A stretch of DNA of 64,000 nt from the NCBI GenBank assembly GCA_002361175.1, contig DESG01000035.1, positions 1 to 64,000 on the forward strand, read 5' to 3'. This DNA is from Lachnoclostridium sp. UBA3320 (GTDB lineage: Bacteria > Bacillota > Clostridia > Lachnospirales > Lachnospiraceae). Shown piece after piece: positions 37,657 to 45,222 of the stretch. Below the pieces are notes generated by a model. The model was not told where the DNA came from. It made no database searches and saw nothing but the letters and a program-made list of their open reading frames with translations. A program made the position numbers and the translations under genes. The stretch's first letter is position 1; every line of letters starts with the position of its first letter.

Positions 37657-38541
37657 TTAAAAAAAAGAATCTACAGATGCCGTATTACCTAAAATCTCTC
37701 TTGATGTATAAAGTGTTAAGTCTCTTCTTGTATTTACAGCCCATTTCACCAGTGTAATAGTGCGCTTTTCTATCTCAACAGCAGTTATACCAGCAGGATG
37801 TACACAACTTCCTGTATTACAGTATGGTGAATCCTTAGAGCCAGTCATAGGATGATGAGTGTGTCCTGATATAAGTATTAATTTATTTTTAAGTGCCCAA
37901 CCTGTCAACTTTTTCTCAGTCTTTTTCTTTCTCTTATTATTTTTGGCTGCACTTGTCGGGTCTGGCACACCTATATTTTCAAGAGGTCTCCATATATAAC
38001 GTACCAAAAAACGTGACAGTCGCCAAAAAGTGCTGTTAAGCAAATCAGCTTGATGTCCATGTGTTAAAAATATTTTATATCCTTTAATCGTATCATGCAG
38101 AACAATCCCTGGATAAAACTCCATATCAGGATAGAGTGGTCTATTACAGAGCATTTTGTCGCAATAAAATGAACTAAAATATCTGCCTTGGAAACTAGTA
38201 TGTTTTTTGACTATATCATGGTTTCCATAGACTGTATAAAGACGTTTTTTTGCATAAAACAGGGAAAGTATTTCAAAGCTTTGCTTATGGTTTTCTTTAA
38301 TACACTCCATAGAACGGTTTTCCCAAAGTTCATCTCCGTCACCCAGCTCAATATATGTAAATCCCCTCTGGAAATAATATTTAAGTGCAGCAAGATAAAG
38401 ACATTCATTGTGAAGAAAATTGTCACCAGCACGTCCACATCCTCTATGACAGTCACTTATAATAACATACCGTGAAGATGGATATAATGGAAGCTGCAAA
38501 GAATCTTTAAATGCTTTTTGCATACGACTTTCAAACCCCAT
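37657..38541 (-). CDS. metallophosphoesterase
   Basis: A 294-residue calcineurin-like phosphoesterase beginning at ATG 38541 after AGAGAGG. All metal-binding blocks are present: ISDCHRGCGRAGD (about 28), LGDGDELWE (about 63), YGNHDIV, THGHQADLLN and SGHTHHPMTG. SDCHRG in place of SDxHLG, with GNHD, recalls UDP-diacylglucosamine pyrophosphohydrolase-like enzymes, but a Gram-positive has no lipid A, so the substrate is open. It has no signal peptide or membrane helix. It stands alone on the minus strand between the Rpn gene and the DUF4474 gene. Confidence 0.85.
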   Translation of the reverse strand: MGFESRMQKAFKDSLQLPLYPSSRYVIISDCHRGCGRAGDNFLHNECLYLAALKYYFQRGFTYIELGDGDELWENRSMECIKENHKQSFEILSLFYAKKRLYTVYGNHDIVKKHTSFQGRYFSSFYCDKMLCNRPLYPDMEFYPGIVLHDTIKGYKIFLTHGHQADLLNSTFWRLSRFLVRYIWRPLENIGVPDPTSAAKNNKRKKKTEKKLTGWALKNKLILISGHTHHPMTGSKDSPYCNTGSCVHPAGITAVEIEKRTITLVKWAVNTRRDLTLYTSREILGNTASVDSFF

Positions 38542-38577
38542 TCTTTTTCCTCTCTGAAATATTTATATTAAAAATAT

Positions 38578-38606
38578 CCCATAAACTCTTGTTATAAGTC
38601 TATGGG
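38578..38606 (-). terminator. possible terminator after DUF4474 gene
   Basis: CCCATA pairs with TATGGG, extended by partial pairing inside the loop. It lies 60 bases past the stop of the upstream minus-strand gene and is followed, on that strand, by ATATTTTTAAT. The T run is imperfect. Confidence 0.4.
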
Positions 38607-38667
38607 AGTAAATAATAATTAAGAACTATTATAATCTAAGAATTACATGATGTTTTAGTTATTAAGT

Positions 38668-39606
38668 TTATGGAATCTGTATTTTCTTATGTGTTTTTTT
38701 ATATTCCCTATAGCATTTATGATACTTCTGCTTCTTATTTTTCTTCATGCACAGCATATGCCTGAATATAAATGGCAGAAAACAGTATAAATATAAAATT
38801 TTATCAAGCGTGCAGATAAATGGCTTTGTAACCCACATATAAAGTTTACAAAAAAGCCTGTTTTTAAACTGTGCCCATTTTGCTTTAAAGCATCTTCTGC
38901 AACATGGTTGACACGCAAATGGCTTTGCAATTATAAATGTTATTGTCTTATCACATACAGAAATGCCACACTTTATATAACCAGATTGTACAAGACTTTG
39001 CAAAAAGCAATACATCATTGCTTCACTCCTAAAAGTAATAGAAACACGCATTGATAAATCTTCTGGCATACAGTATTTGCCAGGACAAAAGCCTGTAAGC
39101 CACCAGTGTGGCTGACTTGCAGTAAAAAGTATATTGCCTTTGTAGAACGTAGTTACAGAAAGAGTTAAAAATTCATTATCAGATATGCTTTTAAATAATG
39201 TTTTGTCATATTCCCAAGGGTCTAAAATTCTGTCAGAATAGTATATTCCAGCTTCGCTGCCAGTGCTGATACCATATTGTCCTTTCCAGAATTCAAACAT
39301 CCATGTTCGGTCATTATAATTAAAATAAATTGGTTCACAGTCAAAGACCATCGAAAAATGCACAGCAGTTTTATCATACAGCGAACAATAGCCAAATTGT
39401 CTCTGCCATGCGTCAGTTCTAGATGTTATAATATCCTGCGAAGAAGAATAGCAAAAGCCAAATGGTTCCATAATCTGATTTAACATACATACTTTTTCCT
39501 GTAGTTTCATATTACAGAGTTTGCAGATTATTTTTTTCTTTTTCCAGTGGAAAATAATAAAAGACAGTATACATACAAATATTAACACTCCAAATAAAAT
39601 GTACAT
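38668..39606 (-). CDS. DUF4474 membrane protein
   Basis: A 312-residue protein with one N-terminal transmembrane helix (about 2-20) followed by a basic KKKK stop-transfer. The rest has the DUF4474 pattern: MEPFGFCYSSSQDIITSR, then FGYCSLYDKTAVHFSMVFDC, DDRTWMFEFWKGQYGISTG-like (here NDRTWMFEFWKGQYG), and a TASQPHWWLTGF segment. The C-terminal 80 residues are cysteine-rich (ACQPCCRRC) and very basic. The function of the family is unknown; it is common in Lachnospiraceae and often encoded near wall or lipid genes. It has no co-directional neighbour within an operon distance. Confidence 0.75.
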   Translation of the reverse strand: MYILFGVLIFVCILSFIIFHWKKKKIICKLCNMKLQEKVCMLNQIMEPFGFCYSSSQDIITSRTDAWQRQFGYCSLYDKTAVHFSMVFDCEPIYFNYNDRTWMFEFWKGQYGISTGSEAGIYYSDRILDPWEYDKTLFKSISDNEFLTLSVTTFYKGNILFTASQPHWWLTGFCPGKYCMPEDLSMRVSITFRSEAMMYCFLQSLVQSGYIKCGISVCDKTITFIIAKPFACQPCCRRCFKAKWAQFKNRLFCKLYMWVTKPFICTLDKILYLYCFLPFIFRHMLCMKKNKKQKYHKCYREYKKTHKKIQIP

Positions 39607-39734
39607 AGTAAATTCCTTCCAAAAAGTATTTATTATATTATATGAAAGAAACTTTAAGAGGCAACATTATAGTATACTCTCTTTTATTTTATAAGGTAAA
39701 TTTGTCTGTATTTTTATAAAAATGCAAAAAGTAC

Positions 39735-39763
39735 TTGCATTTTTATGAAAGATAGTGTATAGT
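39735..39763 (+). promoter_or_regulatory. promoter of tRNA-Glu
   Basis: TTGCAT (39735-39740) and TATAGT (39758-39763) with a 17-base spacer lie 55 bases before the mature tRNA. Confidence 0.6.
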
Positions 39764-39817
39764 AGTTTTTGTTGATGCGAACAAGTTGTGTATGCATTAA
39801 GATTAAACTTGATATTT

Positions 39818-39889
39818 GGTCTGTTGGTCAAGCGGCTAAGACGTCGCCCTCTCACGGCGAAAACAGGGGTTCGATTCCCCTACAGACTG
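39818..39889 (+). tRNA. tRNA-Glu (anticodon CTC)
   Basis: The sequence folds as a tRNA: acceptor GGTCTGT pairs with ACAGACT (first pair G-T), the anticodon stem TCGCC/GGCGA holds the loop CTCTCAC giving anticodon CTC, and the T arm is AGGGG-TTCGATT-CCCCT. It would read GAG glutamate codons. The 3' CCA is not encoded; the genome has CTA after the discriminator G, so CCA must be added by the nucleotidyltransferase. It stands alone. Confidence 0.93.
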
Positions 39890-39892
39890 CTA

Positions 39893-39963
39893 CTGTTTAT
39901 AATATAAACAGCCCAACCCGTAAAGAGCTTGTAAAATCACTTGATTTTATAGGCTTTTTTTAT
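39893..39963 (+). terminator. tRNA terminator region with a small palindrome
   Basis: A palindrome TGTTTAT-AAT-ATAAACA lies at 39893-39909, right after the tRNA. A longer hairpin follows at about 39926-39955 (AGCTTGTAAAAT with ATTTTATAGGCT), then seven T, which should end the tRNA transcript. Confidence 0.7.
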
Positions 39964-39989
39964 AAGTAAAAAAAGGAGTGAGTAGTGTT

Positions 39990-40670
39990 GTGAAATATGA
40001 TTGTCTTATTATTGATGATGAAAAACTTCTTGCAGACAGCACATCGGAGTATTTCAATCTATTTGGAGTAAAAACAGCAGTTGCATATAATGCATCTGAA
40101 TGCTTGGAGTTTTTCAGTGAAAATACTGCAAAACTTCTGCTGCTTGATATAAATTTAGAAGATAGCAGTGGTTTTAAATTGTGCAAAAAACTCCGTGAAA
40201 AAACAGATATCCCTATTTTATTTATTTCTGCAAGAACAAGTGATGATGATAAGATTATTGCGCTTAATATTGGAGGAGATGATTACATACAAAAACCATA
40301 TTCACTTGGTGTGTTGCTTGCAAAGGTAAAGGTTGTATTGAAGCGTTTTGGACAGAGCACAGATACAAAGTATTCTGATGGCAGACTTACAGTTGATTTT
40401 GATGCAAAGCAGGTATTTGTTGATGGGGTGGCTGCAAAACTGACATCGCTTGAATTTAAGTTGTTATCTTATCTTATTAAAAATGAAAATAAGGTTATTC
40501 CAAAACAGGAACTGTTTGAAGAGGTCTGGGAGGATAAGTTTACTGGCGATGGGACGCTGAATGTGCATATCCGAAAAATACGAGAAGTGATTGAAAAAAA
40601 TCCAAGCAGTCCAAAATATATTATCACTATTTGGGGTGATGGTTATAAATTTATTGGAGGAAAGCAGTGA
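39990..40670 (+). CDS. OmpR-family response regulator (second module)
   Basis: Response regulator of 226 residues. I chose GTG 39990, eleven bases after AAAGGAG, because it gives (M)KYDCLIIDDEKLLADS; an earlier GTG overlaps the binding site. The receiver has IIDDE, the acceptor Asp in LLLLDINLEDSSG (about 51) and DDYIQKPYS. The C-terminal winged helix ends HIRKIREVIE and IWGDGYKFIG. Its last codons overlap the kinase start. With the following kinase, ATPase and permease it repeats the plan of the module at the left end of the window, but the sequences differ, so this is not a recent copy. Confidence 0.93.
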   Translation: MKYDCLIIDDEKLLADSTSEYFNLFGVKTAVAYNASECLEFFSENTAKLLLLDINLEDSSGFKLCKKLREKTDIPILFISARTSDDDKIIALNIGGDDYIQKPYSLGVLLAKVKVVLKRFGQSTDTKYSDGRLTVDFDAKQVFVDGVAAKLTSLEFKLLSYLIKNENKVIPKQELFEEVWEDKFTGDGTLNVHIRKIREVIEKNPSSPKYIITIWGDGYKFIGGKQ

Positions 40671-41932
40671 AAAAACAGACTTTTCTAATAAGTATGATAT
40701 TTATTTTTGTGACAGAAATTGTGGTTCTTATCTTTTTTGCAGCAAAAGATACAGAGTATGTGCAGGATGCTGTGTTAGTAAATGAAGCAATACAGTCAGT
40801 ACAAAATAACTGGAACACAATAAAAAGTCATAAAAACCAGATTTCTCTTGATTATGTTGTTATTGGAACAGATGAAAATGTATTATTTAAAACAAGGTCT
40901 GGGCTAAGTGAAAGCATTAATAAGGCAATAAAACATAGAGACACTATACTTGATATAAAAGTGAACAATCAGATTGTAGGCAAAATCATTATTTATAACG
41001 ACAGTGCCAAAATTTTTAGTACACATAAAAAATCTATCATTATTATTTTGTCTGTTGCAATGTTTGTGCAGTGCATCTTTTGTATTGGATATTTCTTATA
41101 TTTAAATCATACTATAATAAAACCTTTTCATAAGCTTAAAGGTTTTGCAGAACGTATTGCAGGTGGTAATTTAGATATTCCCCTCAAGATGGACAGGCAA
41201 AATCTTTTTGGTGCGTTTACAGAGAGTTTTGATATTATGCGTTCTGAACTGCAAAAAGCAAGAAGGGCAGAAGCTAAAGCAAATGCAGAAAAAAAAGAAC
41301 TTGTTGCTAAACTTTCTCACGATATCAAAACGCCAGTTGCAAGTATTAAGGCAGCATCAGAAGTAGGAAGTGCACTGGCATATGATGAAAAAACTAGGGA
41401 TAATTATATACAGATTATTCATAAAGCGGACCAGATTAATACATTGGTTACAAATTTGTTTACGGCATCTTTAGAAGAGATAGGCAAGCTTTCTGTTGCA
41501 CCTACAGACATAGAAAACAAAGAACTAAAAACTTTACTTGAAAATTCTGATTATCTCCATCATACAACAATTCCTAATATTCCAGACTGTATTTTATATA
41601 TTGATAAACTTCGTTTACAACAAGTATTTGATAATATTTTTGCCAATTCCTATAAATATGCTGGTACAAATATAGATGTAACAGTGCAAAAAGATGGAGG
41701 ATATCTTTTAGTAGTAATTGAAGATTATGGAGGTGGTGTTAACACAGAGGAATTACCTCTGCTTAAAAATAAATTTGAACGTGGGAGTAATGTAAAAGAT
41801 AAAGAAGGTGCAGGACTTGGGCTTTATATCTCTGATTATTTCATGAAAGAAATGCAGGGAGAACTTATTATTGAAAATGGACATAATGGACTGAAAGTAA
41901 CAGTAATGATTGCTTTAAGCGGCACAGTTTAA
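40667..41932 (+). CDS. sensor histidine kinase (second module)
   Basis: Membrane kinase of 421 residues. Unlike the first module's kinase it has a real external domain (about 30-115) between two helices (about 5-25 and 120-143). A HAMP linker (TIIKPFHKLKGFAERIAGG) follows, then HisKA with SHDIKTPVASI (about 223), an N box in NIFANSYKYA, DYGGG, and GAGLGLYISDYFMKE. The gene overlaps the regulator by four bases (GTGA). The external domain suggests that it can sense its ligand directly. Confidence 0.92.
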   Translation: MKKQTFLISMIFIFVTEIVVLIFFAAKDTEYVQDAVLVNEAIQSVQNNWNTIKSHKNQISLDYVVIGTDENVLFKTRSGLSESINKAIKHRDTILDIKVNNQIVGKIIIYNDSAKIFSTHKKSIIIILSVAMFVQCIFCIGYFLYLNHTIIKPFHKLKGFAERIAGGNLDIPLKMDRQNLFGAFTESFDIMRSELQKARRAEAKANAEKKELVAKLSHDIKTPVASIKAASEVGSALAYDEKTRDNYIQIIHKADQINTLVTNLFTASLEEIGKLSVAPTDIENKELKTLLENSDYLHHTTIPNIPDCILYIDKLRLQQVFDNIFANSYKYAGTNIDVTVQKDGGYLLVVIEDYGGGVNTEELPLLKNKFERGSNVKDKEGAGLGLYISDYFMKEMQGELIIENGHNGLKVTVMIALSGTV

Positions 41933-41996
41933 GGAATTTTTAAGGATTGCCTAAAGACATTTAAGAATTGTCTAAATAAAATAGAACGTGTATAAG
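41928..41996 (+). promoter_or_regulatory. repeat array and promoter of second ABC module
   Basis: Repeats at 11-bp spacing start at 41928 (TTTAAGGAATT), 41939 (TTTAAGGATTG), 41950 (CCTAAAGACAT) and 41961 (TTAAGAATTGT). A promoter TTGTCT (41968-41973) with TATAAG (41991-41996), 17 bases apart, directly follows. This fits a site where the upstream OmpR-type regulator activates the transporter genes. Confidence 0.55.
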
Positions 41997-42021
41997 TTAA
42001 AACAATAATGGAGGTTTATTT

Positions 42022-42780
42022 ATGAAAGAAATATTGTTAAAAACCGAGAGTTTAAGCAAGTCCTTTTCAAATAATGGAACTTTGCAGCACGTTCTTAAAA
42101 ACATTGACTTAAAGCTTTACAAGGGAGATTTTACTGTAATTATGGGAGCAAGCGGCGCAGGTAAATCTACGCTCTTATATGCACTTTCAGGAATGGACAC
42201 ACCATCTCTTGGCAAGGTTACATTTGGAAATAAGGTTATATCAGATTTAAGCCCAGATGGGCTTGCAGTGTTCAGGCGCAAACATTGTGGGTTTGTGTTC
42301 CAGCAGATTTATCTAATTGATGGAATGAGTATAATGGATAACATACTTTCCACAGGGCTTCTTGTCAATAAGGACAAAAAAGCATTGGTACAGTATGCTA
42401 GAGAACTGTTAAAAGCAGTAGATATATCTGAGGAAGCACAAAAGAAATTTCCTGCACAGCTTTCAGGCGGCGAGGCGCAGCGTGTTGGTATTGTACGTGC
42501 ATTAATCAATTCCCCAGAAATTCTGTTCGCAGATGAGCCAACAGGGGCACTTAATTCTAAAACGGGGCTTGATGTCCTTGATACACTTACAAAGTTCAAT
42601 GAACAAGGTCAAAGCGTGGTTATGGTAACACATGATATGCGTTCTGCTAGGCGTGGAAACCGTATTTTGTATTTAAAAGACGGCATGGTTTTAGGTGAAT
42701 GTGACTTAGGCAGGTATAGGCATAAAGATACAGAGAGGCATAATAAACTTTCTGCATTTCTTACAGAAATGGGGTGGTAG
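42022..42780 (+). CDS. ABC transporter ATP-binding protein (second module)
   Basis: ATPase of 252 residues with Walker A GASGAGKST, Q-loop FVFQQIYL, a slightly altered signature LSGGEAQRVGIVRAL, Walker B ILFADEPTGALNS and switch His in VTHDM. It starts after TGGAGG. DEPTGAL rather than DEPTGNL is typical of BceA-like peptide-resistance transporters. It ends one base before the permease start. A roughly 25-residue C-terminal tail (YRHKDTERHNKLSAFLTEMGW) is longer than usual. Confidence 0.93.
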   Translation: MKEILLKTESLSKSFSNNGTLQHVLKNIDLKLYKGDFTVIMGASGAGKSTLLYALSGMDTPSLGKVTFGNKVISDLSPDGLAVFRRKHCGFVFQQIYLIDGMSIMDNILSTGLLVNKDKKALVQYARELLKAVDISEEAQKKFPAQLSGGEAQRVGIVRALINSPEILFADEPTGALNSKTGLDVLDTLTKFNEQGQSVVMVTHDMRSARRGNRILYLKDGMVLGECDLGRYRHKDTERHNKLSAFLTEMGW

Positions 42781-42781
42781 T

Positions 42782-45127
42782 ATGAAAAAGCATTTTTTGA
42801 TTGCTTGGTGCAATCTTCGCAGAACAAAGGGACAGACAGTGGCAATAGTTCTTCTTATATTGGCTGCTTCATCCATGTTAAATTTATGGCTTATGTTGTC
42901 TATGGATTACAAGCGTAATTTTGACCGTTATCACGATAAACTTAATGCTGGACATGTCACTCTTGCATTAAATGGATATAATGCTGAATTGCGAGATTTT
43001 ATTACAGAGACACTTGAAAAAGATAAAAATGTAGTACAATACTGCATGGATGATGCATTAACTGCAAATGCTTCATTTGAATATAATGACGGTGAGGTAA
43101 GTACTGAGTTTATAATTCTTGAAAAACAGACAGCTTTAAACCGTTTAGTTGAAAAGACCGAAATTGTAGAAGATACAAAAGCTGCAAGTGGTATTTATCT
43201 TCCTATGATTTATGGTATGGACAATAGCATTTCAGCAGGTGGAACAGTAGATATTACAATAGGGGATAATGTAATAAATTATAATGTATGTGGTTTTTTG
43301 AACAGTGTAATGGCAGGTTCACATAATTGTAGTATGTGTATGCTTTTGCTTACTAAGGATAAGTATAGGGAACTGGAGGAAAAAGGATTTGCAATAAAAT
43401 CTACTTTTGTTTCTGTGCGTATTAATGATAAAACTAAAAGTGAAGATTTTGAGGCAGCGCTTAAAAATAAGATATCTAACAAATATCCTGATGCCAGCTC
43501 TTTAAGCAATTCCTACAATCTTGTGTCGTCTTCCCGCTATATTTCACAGATGGTATGTGCAGGCATTGTCAGTGCTGCGGCATTTCTGGTAATATTGATT
43601 GCCTTGGTTGTAATTATATCTAATGTGATAAATTATATTCAAGAGAATATGAGGCAGATTGGTGTGTTTAAGGCTGTTGGATATAGAAGCAGACAGATTA
43701 TTTTAGCACTGATGTTACAATTCTTAAGCATAACATTAATTGCTGTTATAACTGGTATTGGGCTTTCTTATTGTCTTTTCCCCACAATCAATGATATGAT
43801 GGTTTCACAAACAGGAATTCCATATACAATAAAATTTCTGCCTGTTCCATACGTGATTACAGTTTTGTTTATATGTGGGGCTGTTGCATTTGCTGTATGG
43901 CTGCCATCACGCAGGATAAGGAAAATAGAACCTATCATAGCACTCCGCCAAGGTATCCAGACACACAATTTTAAACATAACCATATTCCTCTTGAAAAAT
44001 CGCATGTACCGCTTAATCTTGCACTTGCACTTAAAACAACTTTTTCAGGAAAAAAACAGAATATTACTATCTGTATTACAATGCTGGTTCTTTCACTTGT
44101 ACTTGTCTTTTCGGAGCTTATGGTGGAAAATATAATTGCAGATATCCAGCCTTTTATCAGGCTGATTGTAGGAGAGATGGCAGATTCATGTATTAATATA
44201 AATACAGATATTGAAGAGGAATTTCTACAGAAAATGGATAAAAATAGAGATGTTTCTAAATGCTATCTTTATCATACAATAGAAGTGCGTCATGTTGGCG
44301 GAATTGCATTGTCTGCAACTTTATCAGATGATTTTTCAAATGTGAATAACAAGAGTGTCTGTTTTGAAGGACGTTTTCCAAAGTATGACAACGAAATGGC
44401 AATTGGAGCAAGATATGCAAAAGACAAGGGATTGGAAATTGGGGATGAGATTACTCTGACAGCAGATGGGCATGAAGCAAAGTATATTATTTCTGGCATG
44501 ACACAGGTGTCTAATTATCTTGGTAAAGATTGTCTGTTGACACGCAGTGGCTATGAGCGTATAGGCAAGCTTAATGATTTAAGTTACTATATCAATACTA
44601 AAACTGGAACTGATATAGATAAATTTAATATAGCAATAAGCAGACAATTTGAAAATGGTATAAACATGACAGTAAACATAGTGTCAGCAGTGAATGGCAC
44701 AGCAGCAGTTTATGTTACTCTTATGAAGATTATTGTAATTGCTGTTCTTGTATTAAGTGCAGTTATAATTACACTGGTGTTATATCTTCTTGTAAGAACA
44801 CTGATAAATAACAAAAAACAGGATTACGGAATTTTAAAAGCCACAGGCTTTACTACAAGACAGCTTATTTTTCAGACAGCTGCCAGTTTTATGCCATCTG
44901 TCATATTTTCAACGGCTGTGGGACTTGTTGCCAGCAGTTTGGTTATAAATCCTCTTACTGCTGTGTTTTTAAGGGGAATAGGCATTGTAAAGTGTACGTT
45001 TGTAATTCCTGTTGGTCTTACTGTAGCTGCTGGAGTAGGGATTGTACTATCTGCTTTTGGGATTGTGTGTCTGCTATCTTTAAAAATCAGGAAAATTGCT
45101 CCAAGAGTGCTTCTTATGGGGGAATAA
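42782..45127 (+). CDS. FtsX-family ABC permease (second module)
   Basis: A 781-residue permease, partner of the ATPase one base upstream. It has an N-terminal helix (about 17-37), an external domain (40-255), and an FtsX three-helix unit (about 260-385) with IGVFKAVGYRSRQI. A second half follows with a helix (about 425), an external domain to about 640, and a second FtsX unit (YGILKATGFTTRQL). The architecture equals that of the first module's permease and of other large two-unit FtsX exporters. It probably removes or neutralises a membrane-acting peptide; the ligand is unknown. Confidence 0.88.
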   Translation: MKKHFLIAWCNLRRTKGQTVAIVLLILAASSMLNLWLMLSMDYKRNFDRYHDKLNAGHVTLALNGYNAELRDFITETLEKDKNVVQYCMDDALTANASFEYNDGEVSTEFIILEKQTALNRLVEKTEIVEDTKAASGIYLPMIYGMDNSISAGGTVDITIGDNVINYNVCGFLNSVMAGSHNCSMCMLLLTKDKYRELEEKGFAIKSTFVSVRINDKTKSEDFEAALKNKISNKYPDASSLSNSYNLVSSSRYISQMVCAGIVSAAAFLVILIALVVIISNVINYIQENMRQIGVFKAVGYRSRQIILALMLQFLSITLIAVITGIGLSYCLFPTINDMMVSQTGIPYTIKFLPVPYVITVLFICGAVAFAVWLPSRRIRKIEPIIALRQGIQTHNFKHNHIPLEKSHVPLNLALALKTTFSGKKQNITICITMLVLSLVLVFSELMVENIIADIQPFIRLIVGEMADSCININTDIEEEFLQKMDKNRDVSKCYLYHTIEVRHVGGIALSATLSDDFSNVNNKSVCFEGRFPKYDNEMAIGARYAKDKGLEIGDEITLTADGHEAKYIISGMTQVSNYLGKDCLLTRSGYERIGKLNDLSYYINTKTGTDIDKFNIAISRQFENGINMTVNIVSAVNGTAAVYVTLMKIIVIAVLVLSAVIITLVLYLLVRTLINNKKQDYGILKATGFTTRQLIFQTAASFMPSVIFSTAVGLVASSLVINPLTAVFLRGIGIVKCTFVIPVGLTVAAGVGIVLSAFGIVCLLSLKIRKIAPRVLLMGE

Positions 45128-45136
45128 GTTTTTAAG

Positions 45137-45165
45137 TTGACAAATATATAAAAATATAGCATAAT
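45137..45165 (+). promoter_or_regulatory. consensus promoter of beta-mannosidase
   Basis: A perfect TTGACA (45137-45142) and CATAAT (45160-45165) are 17 bases apart, about 60 bases before the glycosidase start. No operator or catabolite site is obvious. Confidence 0.75.
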
Positions 45166-45222
45166 CAACTGAAACCTAAATAATTGGAAGATTATTTAAA
45201 ATTTGTTATGTGGAGAAAGATT

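Noticed and set aside
39893..39909. Palindrome TGTTTAT-AAT-ATAAACA just after the tRNA as an integration site
   Set aside because: There is no duplicated tRNA end, integrase gene or element downstream, so attachment-site function has no support.
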